Positions 43,874-52,228 of a DNA stretch of 64,000 bases are shown one piece after another. Position numbers and translations under genes: made by a program. The notes under the pieces were generated by a model. That model saw only the letters and a list, made by a program, of their open reading frames with translations, had not been told where the DNA came from and did no database searches. Origin of the DNA: Flavobacteriales bacterium (lineage in GTDB: Bacteria > Bacteroidota > Bacteroidia > Flavobacteriales_E > Vicingaceae); the NCBI GenBank assembly GCA_020635795.1, contig JACJZD010000001.1:1311001-1375000 (forward strand), in the 5' to 3' direction. Every line of letters starts with the position of its first letter. The first letter of the stretch is position 1.

Positions 43874-44827
43874 ATGAAAAAAGATTTAAGGATTGTTTTT
43901 ATGGGGACTCCTGATTTTGCTGTGGAGTCGTTAAAAATATTAGTTGAAAACAATTACAACATTGTTGGTGTAATTACAGCCCCTGACAAACCAGCAGGTA
44001 GAGGTCAAAAACTACAACAATCGGCTGTAAAGCAATTTGCAGAACAACATCAACTAACCATATTACAACCAACCAACTTAAAAGCTGAGGAGTTTATCAA
44101 TGAATTAAGAGCTTTAAATGCCAACCTACAAATTGTTGTTGCCTTTAGAATGTTGCCAGAAATTGTATGGAACATGCCCGAATTGGGCACTTTTAATTTA
44201 CACGCCTCACTCCTACCTCAATACCGAGGAGCTGCACCAATAAATTGGGCTATTATAAATGGTGAAAAAGAAACAGGTGTAACTACTTTTTTTCTTCAAC
44301 ATAAAATTGATACTGGCGATGTTATTGAACAAGAAAAAGTAATAATTGGCGAAAATGAAACCGCAGGTGAATTACACGACAAACTAATGGTTATTGGAAG
44401 TAATCTTGTTTTAAAAACAGTAAAAGCAATTGAACAAAACAATGTTACGACAACACCTCAAAACAATAATCAAGTTTTAAAAGAGGCGTTTAAAATTTTT
44501 AAACCCGATTGTAAAATTGATTGGAGTTTACCACTTGAAGTAATTCAAAATAAAATTAGGGGTTTAAGTCCTTATCCTACCGCTTTTACAGAGTTGAAAA
44601 ACAAAGAAAACAATGCAATTTTATCATTAAAGATTTTTAAAACTATTAAACAAATAGAGAATCATCATCAAGAAATTGGAACAATTTTAACCACAAAAAA
44701 TACTATTTCAGTAGCTGTAAGTGGCGGATTTATTCAGCTGATAGAACTTCAATTAGAAGGTAAAAAACGCATGGATGCACAATCACTTTTAAACGGGTTT
44801 AATATTAACGACTACCAATTACAGTAA
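43874..44827 (+). CDS. fmt: Methionyl-tRNA formyltransferase
   Basis: Fmt formylates initiator Met-tRNA with 10-formyl-tetrahydrofolate. The 317-aa protein has the N-terminal Rossmann start (RIVFMGTPDFAVESLK), the folate-site motif FNLHASLLPQYRGAAPINWAI with the catalytic His, the catalytic Asp in KIDTGDVI, and the C-terminal tRNA-binding domain (IRGLSPYPTAFTEL). It has the normal length for the family. An MFS gene begins 9 bases after the stop. Confidence 0.97.
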   Translation: MKKDLRIVFMGTPDFAVESLKILVENNYNIVGVITAPDKPAGRGQKLQQSAVKQFAEQHQLTILQPTNLKAEEFINELRALNANLQIVVAFRMLPEIVWNMPELGTFNLHASLLPQYRGAAPINWAIINGEKETGVTTFFLQHKIDTGDVIEQEKVIIGENETAGELHDKLMVIGSNLVLKTVKAIEQNNVTTTPQNNNQVLKEAFKIFKPDCKIDWSLPLEVIQNKIRGLSPYPTAFTELKNKENNAILSLKIFKTIKQIENHHQEIGTILTTKNTISVAVSGGFIQLIELQLEGKKRMDAQSLLNGFNINDYQLQ

Positions 44828-44836
44828 AATATCACG

Positions 44837-46084
44837 TTGAATTTAATAACCTTCATAAAACACTATCAAAAATTAGAAAAGCACATTGTAATGTTCATTA
44901 TTGCTGAGTTTTTTCTTCAACTCATCAATTCATCGTTTATGACCATTATGCTTATTTTTATGGCAAAAGTGGGTTTTTTAGATCATGAAAGTGCCTCCTT
45001 TGTATCGTTTCGGTTTTTAGGTGTTTTGTTATTTGCTTTCCCTTTAGGGTTGTTTATAAAAGGCAGAAAACTTAAGCCGTTGTTTTACGCTTCATCTATA
45101 CTTACTCCAATACTTGCACTTCTTATTTTACAAGCCATCGATTTAAAAATTACTGGTTTATTATACGCAAGTTTGTTTTTATGGGGAGTAAGTTTTACAG
45201 GTATTCAAATTACTGCTTTACCTTACATTCTTAGAAATGCCAAAAAAGAAACACACACAGCTGCAATAACGTTGAGTTACTCCACCTGGAGTTTTGCTGG
45301 TATAATTAGTGGCTTAATGATTTATGGTTTAAGAAACATAAATGCTGATTTGTTCGACGAAAAACTGATTCTTCAAATCATTTCCTTACTTGGTTTTATT
45401 GGCGTTGTTTTCATTTTTGGAATTAAAAGCAAAGAACATGTACCTGAGAAAACAAAAAGCCGTTTCGATTTAAAAGATTTTGATTGGAAAATAATCATCA
45501 AAGCATTGATTCCTACCATGATAATAGCTATTGGTGCTGGTTTAACCATTCCGTTTATTGGCTTGTTCTTTTATAAAATTCATGGTTTAGATTCTGATAA
45601 GTTTGCTGCTTTAAGTGGTTTTGCAACTTTGGTAGTGTTTAGTATTGTACTTTTTGTGCCTATAATCAAAGAAAAATTAGGCTACAAACTTGCTATTCCG
45701 TTAACGCAATTAACTGCCATAGTTGCTTTAATAGTGATGGCTTTGACCGAAATTATACCTTATCAATATGCCGTAATTATTGCTATGGTTGCCTATGTAA
45801 TACGTCAACCATTAATGAATATGGCTGGACCAATGACTTCTGATATTGTAATGAAATATGTTGGAGAAAAAAATCGTGAAATGATGAGCGCACTAACAGC
45901 TGCAATTTGGTCAGGAAGTTGGTTTATTAGTTCCATTATTTTCCAAGTACTTCGTAAAATTGGTTTGCAATACGTCTATGTGTTTTTAATTACTGCAGGA
46001 CTTTATTTTATTGGCGTTTTCCTTTATTATTTACTGATACTAGATTACGAAAAGAAACTAAAATCAGGTGAAATTGAAGATTAG
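44837..46084 (+). CDS. Major facilitator superfamily transporter
   Basis: The 415-aa membrane protein has about 12 hydrophobic helices in two sets of six, with a central cytoplasmic loop (KSKEHVPEKTKSRFDLKDFDWK, about 196-217) in the MFS pattern. The GRKL-type loop between helices 2 and 3 (FIKGRKLKPLFYAS) fits. No substrate can be assigned. The start is taken as TTG at 44837, 9 bases after fmt; an ATG at 44891 would remove 18 residues and is an alternative. The stop overlaps the convergent ctaA stop by 4 bases. Confidence 0.75.
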   Translation: MNLITFIKHYQKLEKHIVMFIIAEFFLQLINSSFMTIMLIFMAKVGFLDHESASFVSFRFLGVLLFAFPLGLFIKGRKLKPLFYASSILTPILALLILQAIDLKITGLLYASLFLWGVSFTGIQITALPYILRNAKKETHTAAITLSYSTWSFAGIISGLMIYGLRNINADLFDEKLILQIISLLGFIGVVFIFGIKSKEHVPEKTKSRFDLKDFDWKIIIKALIPTMIIAIGAGLTIPFIGLFFYKIHGLDSDKFAALSGFATLVVFSIVLFVPIIKEKLGYKLAIPLTQLTAIVALIVMALTEIIPYQYAVIIAMVAYVIRQPLMNMAGPMTSDIVMKYVGEKNREMMSALTAAIWSGSWFISSIIFQVLRKIGLQYVYVFLITAGLYFIGVFLYYLLILDYEKKLKSGEIED

Positions 46085-47103
46085 CTTTTTCTAAAAGCAT
46101 GCAAAGCATTAACAATTGCGGTTAATAATAAAAAAGCCCCTACTTGATGTACCACTCCTAACCAAATAGGTACCGCATAAAGTAAGGTAAAAACTCCCAG
46201 CAAAAACTGAATAAAAACCACATAAAGCATCAATCGTGATGCTGATTTTTGTCGTACAGAAAGTTTGAAATTTTGACTTTTTAAAACAAACAATAAAATT
46301 AATCCAGCCACTAAATAAGCTAAATATCGATGTACAAACTGCACTCCTGCCAAACCTTCAGTAAAGTTTTTATAAAGTGGAGTTAGTGCAAATACGGCAT
46401 CGTTTATCCATTGGTTTCCCATTTTAGGGAAAGTATTCATAATAAATCCAGCATTTAATCCTGCCACAAAAGCACCATAAATAATTTGAACTATTGTAAC
46501 TCCAAAAACAAAAAACAAAATGGTTCTTAACGATTTAAAATTCGCTGTCTTCTCATCATTATACATCAACCCTAGAGCTACCCAAAAGGTGTAGGTAAAT
46601 GTTAAAAAAGCTGTAATTAAATGCGTTGCTAATCTAAAATGACTAACATCGGGGTCTTTAACTAAGCCACTTTTAACCATCCACCAACCAATAAAACCTT
46701 GCAAACCTCCCATTGCAAACAACACTAAGCTTTGTTGTTTTAATTTTTTTGACAGTTTTTTTGTGATGATAAAATAAATGAAAGGAATTAAAAACACCAT
46801 GCCGATAACACGACCAATTAATCGATGAAAATATTCCCAAAAAAAGATGGATTTAAACTCTGACAAGGTAAAATGGTAGTTTACCATTTGATATTCAGGG
46901 TATTGCTTATATTTATCAAAAGCTTCGTTCCAATCTAAGTCACTTAATGGGGGTATAAATCCCATGATTGGATTCCAATCGACCATTGATAAACCTGAAT
47001 TGGTTAACCGTGTAATACCACCAACAACAACCATCAAAAAGATAAGTAAACAACCACTTAATAGCCAAATAATTACAGGTTTATTGTTTTTGTGCTCCAT
47101 CAT
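46081..47103 (-). CDS. ctaA: Heme A synthase (COX15/CtaA family)
   Basis: The enzyme oxidises heme O to heme A for aa3-type cytochrome oxidases. The 340-aa inner-membrane protein has about eight helices with the conserved histidines in EYFHRLIGRVIG, the first-half GGITRLTNSGLSMVDWNPI motif, QFVHRYLAYLV and GVVHQVGAFLL. Length and motifs fit the COX15-like form of Bacteroidota. Two Met codons lie together at the start (47103 and 47100). A -7 box (47124-47117) lies 13 bases upstream. ctaB and oxidase genes are not in this window. Confidence 0.93.
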   Translation of the reverse strand: MMEHKNNKPVIIWLLSGCLLIFLMVVVGGITRLTNSGLSMVDWNPIMGFIPPLSDLDWNEAFDKYKQYPEYQMVNYHFTLSEFKSIFFWEYFHRLIGRVIGMVFLIPFIYFIITKKLSKKLKQQSLVLFAMGGLQGFIGWWMVKSGLVKDPDVSHFRLATHLITAFLTFTYTFWVALGLMYNDEKTANFKSLRTILFFVFGVTIVQIIYGAFVAGLNAGFIMNTFPKMGNQWINDAVFALTPLYKNFTEGLAGVQFVHRYLAYLVAGLILLFVLKSQNFKLSVRQKSASRLMLYVVFIQFLLGVFTLLYAVPIWLGVVHQVGAFLLLTAIVNALHAFRKS

Positions 47104-47116
47104 TTATTAAAAAAAT

Positions 47117-47124
47117 CAAAGTTA
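47117..47124 (-). promoter_or_regulatory. -7 element of ctaA
   Basis: TAACTTTG on the minus strand, an exact TAnnTTTG box 13 bases before the ATG. The -33 region is not recognisable. Confidence 0.5.
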
Positions 47125-47138
47125 CAAATACTATTTAT

Positions 47139-47168
47139 TTGCTTGTAAGTAAAATGGTATTACTTTTG
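47139..47168 (+). promoter_or_regulatory. Consensus promoter of the outer-membrane protein genes
   Basis: TTG at 47139-47141, exactly 19 bases, then TACTTTTG at 47161-47168: a full match to the TTG-N19-TAnnTTTG promoter. It lies within the 5' extension of the open frame, so translation must start downstream, at ATG 47199. Confidence 0.8.
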
Positions 47169-47198
47169 ATAAGCCTATATGTTATAAAACATATTTTT

Positions 47199-47840
47199 AT
47201 GATAACCCGATTAATTATATCCAGCATTTTCTTGTTGCTATTTGTTACTACAAATGCTCAAGAAAACAAATTTAAAGACAGTGGTGTACTTGAACTTGGA
47301 ACTCGTTCTACGTTTAGTACTTTTAGTGGTAGTGGTAATGTTGGTAATGGGTTTGGTGGTCAGTTTAGATTAAGTTTAGGTAAATACCTCAATACCGAAT
47401 GGTTTGCCGATTATTTTACTGAAGATATGAACAGCCTCGCAAATAGAAAAGATGCTCACATTGGTTGGTCAGTTATGTTTTATCCATTAAAAAGAGAACA
47501 ACAATTGCTTACTCCATATATTTTAGCAGGACATTGTTTTGATTATACTAAAATAGATTTAATTCAGCCTTCACAAAATAAATACACCGAGTTGTCAAAA
47601 GAACGTTGGAGTTCAGCTACTCAAGTTGGAATTGGTACACACATCAATTTATCCGAAGCATTTAATTTATCATTATCAGGTCAGTACATGATTCATTTAG
47701 GAAATGACATTCATACCCACTCACACCAAGAAAACGGTAAAGATATTATTCATTTTGATGATAACCACGAAGACATTAGCCTAGAAGGCCATTTGCTATT
47801 TACAATTAGTTTAAACTATAAAATTGCTCAGCTATGGTAA
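47199..47840 (+). CDS. Outer-membrane beta-barrel protein
   Basis: The 213-aa protein has a signal peptide (residues 1-21, ending TTNAQ). It shows amphipathic strands (FGGQFRLSLGKYLNTEWFADYF, WSVMFYPL, LTPYILAGHCF, AFNLSLSGQYMIHLG) and a C-terminal aromatic (KIAQLW), as expected of small outer-membrane barrels. An exposed loop is rich in His and acidic residues (HTHSHQENG ... HFDDNHEDI), which could bind metal. The start at 47199 follows from the perfect promoter at 47139-47168; the longer reading from a TTG would overlap the -33 box. It overlaps the next barrel gene by 7 bases. Confidence 0.8.
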   Translation: MITRLIISSIFLLLFVTTNAQENKFKDSGVLELGTRSTFSTFSGSGNVGNGFGGQFRLSLGKYLNTEWFADYFTEDMNSLANRKDAHIGWSVMFYPLKREQQLLTPYILAGHCFDYTKIDLIQPSQNKYTELSKERWSSATQVGIGTHINLSEAFNLSLSGQYMIHLGNDIHTHSHQENGKDIIHFDDNHEDISLEGHLLFTISLNYKIAQLW

Positions 47841-48400
47841 AAAGATTTCTATTATTAGCATTTGTTCTACCTATTGTTTTGTTTGCACAAGAAAAAGAAC
47901 AAATCGTTAAAAAAGGCTTACTTCGAACTACCGGAACCATCAGTTTTGGGCAATTAACCAATCATCAACAAACTAATTTATACTTAACTGGTAATACCGA
48001 ATATTTTACAAACGAACATATTACTGCGAGAGGTGACATTTATTATTACTTAAAGTCAGGTGATAAACAAATGTTAAATCAAAACCACCAATTGTTTGCT
48101 GGTGCATCATACCATATAAATAGTACCAGTAAATTTGTTCCCTATATAGGTATTCAACCTGGTATTGCCATTACTCAATCTAACGAAGTAAGTATTGATA
48201 TGAAAAATAATGTTACTGTAACTCCTTTAATTTCAAGTGTTACTGGTTTTAATTATTTTGCTTCAAAATGGTTTCATCTTTTTATTGATGGTCGATATGT
48301 TGCAGGAAAGCACACATCAAATCACACTCCAATAAGTTTAAACGAATTTCGTTTATCGTTCGGACTAGGGTTTAATTTGAATGTTTTAACGAAAAACTAA
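47834..48400 (+). CDS. Outer-membrane beta-barrel protein
   Basis: The 188-aa protein has a signal peptide (about residues 1-18, ending VLFAQ) and about eight amphipathic strands (TTGTISFGQLTN, ITARGDIYYYLKSG, HQLFAGASYHIN, SKFVPYIGIQPGIAITQ, HLFIDGRYVAG, EFRLSFGLGFNLNV). It probably forms a small outer-membrane pore or structural barrel. Translation is coupled to the upstream barrel gene by a 7-base overlap. Its stop overlaps the convergent HMA lipoprotein gene by 4 bases. Substrate unknown. Confidence 0.78.
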   Translation: MVKRFLLLAFVLPIVLFAQEKEQIVKKGLLRTTGTISFGQLTNHQQTNLYLTGNTEYFTNEHITARGDIYYYLKSGDKQMLNQNHQLFAGASYHINSTSKFVPYIGIQPGIAITQSNEVSIDMKNNVTVTPLISSVTGFNYFASKWFHLFIDGRYVAGKHTSNHTPISLNEFRLSFGLGFNLNVLTKN

Positions 48401-48876
48401 ACTTGATTAATCAAAAAAGTAAACAAGTTAGGGATTTGAAAACTTGGTAAGTTCACTTTTACTTTTGTTTGGTCTTCAGCTTCGGTGTTGGTATTTTCAG
48501 AAGCATCAGGAGATACTGATTCAGTTGACTCTACTTGTTCTTTCCACTCACCTACTTTATATTGTCCATCAGCTAAACTTTCAATTTTTGTAATAATTTC
48601 TTTTTCAGATAATTTTGATTTATCATACTCAAAATGTGCTTTTCCACTTTCGTAATCGACAGTACTAACAGCCACGCCAGATAATGCACCAACTTCTTCT
48701 TCTATAGTTTTTGCACAACCTACGGCACACACCATACCTTCAATAGCATAATCTGCAACTACTAGATTTTCAGCGCTTATCTCTGTTTTATCGGTAGTAA
48801 CATCGGTAGTTGAATTACTACAAGCAGCTAAAAACAATACAGATGATAAAACGATATAAGATATTTTTTTATTCAT
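48397..48876 (-). CDS. HMA-domain lipoprotein
   Basis: The 159-aa exported lipoprotein has a lipobox LAAC (Cys19), an acidic Thr/Ser linker and one heavy-metal-associated domain (about 39-112). The metal site reads GMVCAVGCAKTIEEEV, i.e. C-x3-C rather than the usual C-x2-C. The C-terminal tail (about 115-159) is Glu/Thr/Ser rich and ends in a short hydrophobic stretch (PSFQIPNLFTFLINQV). Such envelope HMA lipoproteins are frequent in Flavobacteriia, and copper or another soft metal is the likely ligand. It lies 1 base downstream of a cytoplasmic HMA chaperone and is surely co-transcribed with it. Confidence 0.85.
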   Translation of the reverse strand: MNKKISYIVLSSVLFLAACSNSTTDVTTDKTEISAENLVVADYAIEGMVCAVGCAKTIEEEVGALSGVAVSTVDYESGKAHFEYDKSKLSEKEIITKIESLADGQYKVGEWKEQVESTESVSPDASENTNTEAEDQTKVKVNLPSFQIPNLFTFLINQV

Positions 48877-48877
48877 T

Positions 48878-49081
48878 TTAAATGGCTTTATAGATTTCAG
48901 AATCGTTTATTTCTTGTTTAATTTTTTCTAAAGATACTTTGTTTTCGTTAAACTCTATTAGAGCTACATCTGGCAGTGAAACTTGATAATGCTCAACTCC
49001 CTCAATGTTTTTTAAAATAGTAGAAACAGCATTAACACAATGCCCACAACTCAACCCTTCAATTTTAATTTCAGTTTTCAT
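48878..49081 (-). CDS. Small HMA metal chaperone (CopZ-like)
   Basis: The 67-aa cytoplasmic protein is a single ferredoxin-like HMA domain with the canonical metal loop GLSCGHC (Cys12 and Cys15) and GVEHYQVSL/LIEFNENKVSLEKI strands. It fits the copper chaperone family (CopZ/Atx1 type), delivering Cu(I) to an ATPase or regulator. Its -7 box (TAACTTTG, 49099-49092) lies 10 bases before the ATG. It shares a transcript with the HMA lipoprotein. No copper ATPase is in the window. Confidence 0.9.
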   Translation of the reverse strand: MKTEIKIEGLSCGHCVNAVSTILKNIEGVEHYQVSLPDVALIEFNENKVSLEKIKQEINDSEIYKAI

Positions 49082-49091
49082 AATTATAGCC

Positions 49092-49131
49092 CAAAGTTAC
49101 TAAAAAATCAAATTAAATGTACATACATTTG
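49092..49131. promoter_or_regulatory. Divergent promoters of the HMA pair and the DMT transporter
   Basis: TAACTTTG on the minus strand (49099-49092) and TACATTTG on the plus strand (49124-49131) are both exact TAnnTTTG boxes. They sit back to back only 24 bases apart, so the two -33 regions must overlap each other's -7 boxes. Simultaneous use of both is doubtful. Confidence 0.55.
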
Positions 49132-49148
49132 TCGCACATAAAAATTAA

Positions 49149-50036
49149 ATGAAATTCTTCGACTTATCTAAACCTCTTTGGCAAATTATTGCTTTACTTT
49201 TACTTGCATTTGTTTGGGGAAGCTCTTTTATTTTAATGAAGAGAGGCTTGGTAGCTTATTCTCACAATGAAGTAGCAACGCTGAGAATGGTTATTGCTTT
49301 TTTATGCTTTCTGCCCTTTATTTTAAGTAACATAAAAAAAGTTGATCGAAAATATTGGAAACACCTTGTAATTGTGGGTTTATTTGGCAACGGAATTCCT
49401 GCATTTTTATTTACAAAAGCAGAAACTGGGCTTTCAAGTTCGCTAACAGGAATGCTAAACTCATTAGTTCCATTATTTACTATAATTTTAGGTGTGTTAA
49501 TTTATAAAGTCCCCACCAATAAGCTAAAGTTTATTGGTGTTTTTATTGGTTTATGTGGTGCAGCCATGCTAATTGGAGGAAATGGATTGGATATTGAAAA
49601 CTCTAAAACCTCATACAGCATTTATGTAATTATGGCAACCCTTTGTTATGCCATAAGTGTAAACAGTATTAAAAAATATTTACAAGATGTAAACTCCATT
49701 GTAGTTTCATCATTCGCCTTTTTGTTTATTGGACCACCGTTATTGGTGTATTTATTTACTACCGACTTTGTATATACAACCATTAATAATCCAGTTGCAC
49801 CTACAGCATTAATGTTTATAGTTATCCTTTCAGTTTTTGGAACTGCTTTATCATTAATAATTTTTAACATGTTGGTAAAACAAACATCAGCGCTATTTGC
49901 ATCAACAGTAACCTACCTAATTCCCATCTTTGCTATTATGTGGGGAATTATAGACGGAGAGGTTATTAATCTTATTCAAATACTTGGTATAGTGGTAATT
50001 TTAATAGGTATTTATTTTGTAAATAAGTTTAAATAA
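49149..50036 (+). CDS. EamA-family (DMT) transporter
   Basis: The 295-aa inner-membrane protein has ten predicted helices in two EamA repeats. The first repeat shows the classic FVWGSSFILMKRGL, RMVIAFLCFLPF and AETGLSSSLTGMLNSLVPLFTIILGVL; the second ends FASTVTYLIPIFAIMWGIIDGEVI. Family members export amino acids or metabolites; the substrate is unknown. It is divergent from the HMA genes with its -7 box (49124-49131) 17 bases before the ATG. Confidence 0.92.
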   Translation: MKFFDLSKPLWQIIALLLLAFVWGSSFILMKRGLVAYSHNEVATLRMVIAFLCFLPFILSNIKKVDRKYWKHLVIVGLFGNGIPAFLFTKAETGLSSSLTGMLNSLVPLFTIILGVLIYKVPTNKLKFIGVFIGLCGAAMLIGGNGLDIENSKTSYSIYVIMATLCYAISVNSIKKYLQDVNSIVVSSFAFLFIGPPLLVYLFTTDFVYTTINNPVAPTALMFIVILSVFGTALSLIIFNMLVKQTSALFASTVTYLIPIFAIMWGIIDGEVINLIQILGIVVILIGIYFVNKFK

Positions 50037-50109
50037 CTCCTCAGGTAGAATCCTATTTTTTCATGATTTTTTGTTTGTTATTTAATTATTTTTTTTATTT
50101 CTTTAGCAA

Positions 50110-52068
50110 ATGAAAAAATTCCTTCTTGTAACATTTGTATTAATTAATACAATTAACTTGTTTGCTAGCCATGTCATTGGTGGTGACATATCTGTAATTG
50201 GTTTAGGCTCTAATCAATTTAAAATAAAAGCCAATATTTATAGGGATGATATTAATGGTCAAGTAGGAATGCCTGCGAGCTTAACTGTTGGTGTTTATGA
50301 AAAAGGAACAAATAATTTAGTTACTACTGTAAATGTTCCTAGAATCAATTTATCTATTGTTGCCTTAGGAGATTTATGTTATGTTCCCGATCCCAATTCT
50401 ATTAAAATAGAAGAAGGAATTTTTGAATCAGCTTCATTTTTTCTTCCAAATTATGTGAGTGGTTATTACGTTCATACCCAAATATATGCACGAAACACTC
50501 TTGCAATAAATGTAAATACTGGTACTGCAGGCATGTCATTTTATTGTGAAATTCCTAACCCTGTTATGGGTTTAAATTCAAATCCACAATTCACTAACTA
50601 TCCTGCCGATGCTTATTTCTGTTTAAGCTCTAGTAAAGTTTTTAATTTTGAAGTTGTTGATCCTGATGGAGATTCATTAGTTTATTCATTAGTTACACCT
50701 TTAAATTCATCTGGAACTAATAATGGAACTGTAGCTGGTGCTGGAGCCTATCCTTACTATCCAGAAGTACCTTGGAATACTGGTTCGGGATTTAATTTAA
50801 GTAATATTGTTGGTGGAGCAATACCAATGAGTATTAATGCTACAACGGGTGATATTACTGCTGCTCCAAGTCTTCAAGGTGTTTTTACATTTGCTGTCAG
50901 AGTCGAGGAATTCAGAAACGGTGTTAAAATTGGTGAAACCAGAAGAGATGTTCAATATAACTCCTTGAATTGTACTGGTGGAAATCCTCCAACCTTTTTA
51001 AATAATTCTCCAGTAATGGGAGAAACCATCCCAATTATGTACAACAAATTGTATTGTAAAGATTTAGTTTTTGATGACATTAATACTTCTGATACTTTGT
51101 ATATTGAAACCATTTCAGAAATTTTTGATTCTGGAGCATATCTACCCACTATAACTCCTGATGCTATGGGAAATCATCATTATTATTACAATTACAATGG
51201 TACCTCATGGAGCGACTCTGTAGTCATCCCACCTAATCAATTTGAAGCATCTACTGGTTACTACTGGAATATAGGAACAGTTGCTCTTCGTTTCTGCTGG
51301 ACTCCAAGCTGTAACGATTTATATAAAAGCTACCCTGTTCAAGTAAATGCTTTTTCGCTTGGATGTGATGGTAAGTCTCAAGATAGCATCATATTTAATT
51401 TAGATGTCATCCCTCCTCCAGTAAACTTTGCTCCTTTAAATGATGTTTTTACACCTTACGGAACAGATTATTGTCAAGACATATCATTCAAAGACACCAG
51501 TTTAGTCGACCTGATAAAAATTGATATTTCTTCCTCAATATTTGCAGAAGGTGCAACTTTCCCTTCACTACCCAATAACTATACATATAGTGATAGTATT
51601 ATTACGAATGTTGCAAATACTTCTTCAAACACTCAAGCTTTAGGCTCTAGATATTGTTGGACACCAGATTGTGAACACATTGGAAATGTTTATGGGTTAC
51701 GGGCTATTCTTTCTTCTATCGATTGTCCACAAGCAATTCAAGATACTATATCATTTGATATTACTGTAACTCCACCTTTCGATACACTAGAATTTGTTCC
51801 TAATGTTTTTACTCCTAATGGAGATGGAATGAATGACGTATTTCAAATAGCGGGTGTATCAAACCCTTGTAACGATGAGGTTAATGTAAAAATCTATAAC
51901 CGATGGGGAATACAAGTTTTTGAAAGTACTGATCCTATTTTTGAATGGGATGGAAAAAACAATAGTGGTAATGAGGTTCCTTCTGGAACTTACTATTTAA
52001 TAGTAACTGGCACGTTTGGTAGTGAAACAATTCCTATTAAAAAACGAACGATTAGTTTATTAAGGTAG
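50110..52068 (+). CDS. T9SS-exported protein, type B (gliding-motility-associated) C-terminus
   Basis: The 652-aa secreted protein has a signal peptide ending NLFAS. The mature start SHVIGGDISVIGLGSNQFKIKANIYRD is a form often seen in Bacteroidota surface proteins. Long beta-rich domains with paired cysteines follow (YFCLSSSKVFNFEVVDPDGDSLVYSLV is a calcium-binding, cadherin-like phrase, and WTPSCND and WTPDCEH recur). The C-terminal type B sorting/CHU_C domain reads FVPNVFTPNGDGMNDVFQIAG ... IYNRWGIQVFES ... WDGKNNSGNEVPSGTYY. Type B domains are T9SS signals whose cargo often remains on the cell surface or associates with the motility apparatus. No catalytic motif is seen. Confidence 0.9.
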   Translation: MKKFLLVTFVLINTINLFASHVIGGDISVIGLGSNQFKIKANIYRDDINGQVGMPASLTVGVYEKGTNNLVTTVNVPRINLSIVALGDLCYVPDPNSIKIEEGIFESASFFLPNYVSGYYVHTQIYARNTLAINVNTGTAGMSFYCEIPNPVMGLNSNPQFTNYPADAYFCLSSSKVFNFEVVDPDGDSLVYSLVTPLNSSGTNNGTVAGAGAYPYYPEVPWNTGSGFNLSNIVGGAIPMSINATTGDITAAPSLQGVFTFAVRVEEFRNGVKIGETRRDVQYNSLNCTGGNPPTFLNNSPVMGETIPIMYNKLYCKDLVFDDINTSDTLYIETISEIFDSGAYLPTITPDAMGNHHYYYNYNGTSWSDSVVIPPNQFEASTGYYWNIGTVALRFCWTPSCNDLYKSYPVQVNAFSLGCDGKSQDSIIFNLDVIPPPVNFAPLNDVFTPYGTDYCQDISFKDTSLVDLIKIDISSSIFAEGATFPSLPNNYTYSDSIITNVANTSSNTQALGSRYCWTPDCEHIGNVYGLRAILSSIDCPQAIQDTISFDITVTPPFDTLEFVPNVFTPNGDGMNDVFQIAGVSNPCNDEVNVKIYNRWGIQVFESTDPIFEWDGKNNSGNEVPSGTYYLIVTGTFGSETIPIKKRTISLLR

Positions 52069-52190
52069 ATTTAAGCTTCATTTTTTTACTTACTCAATTT
52101 CAATTTAGGCTATTAATTTAGTAAAGTGGTTGACTTTATTTTCTTTAAAATTATTATCCAAAATATTGGTTTAAACCGTAGGATTATTTT

Positions 52191-52198
52191 TACCTTTG
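52191..52198 (+). promoter_or_regulatory. -7 element of pyrG
   Basis: TACCTTTG, an exact TAnnTTTG box followed by CA. A TTG lies 22 bases upstream (52166-52168), longer than the usual spacer. A perfect GGTTTAAACC palindrome (52168-52177) occupies the spacer. The box overlaps an upstream in-frame TTG (52196). Confidence 0.55.
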
Positions 52199-52228
52199 CA
52201 CCTTTATTTTAAAAGCCAAATTGATACT

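Noticed and set aside
49646..49870. Open frames on the opposite strand inside large genes
   Set aside because: They follow the reverse-complement codon pattern of the real genes and have no promoter or recognisable protein features.
52168..52177. GGTTTAAACC palindrome as a pyrG operator
   Set aside because: A 10-base AT-centred palindrome is likely by chance, and no second site was seen apart from a partial CGGTTTAA near fmt.
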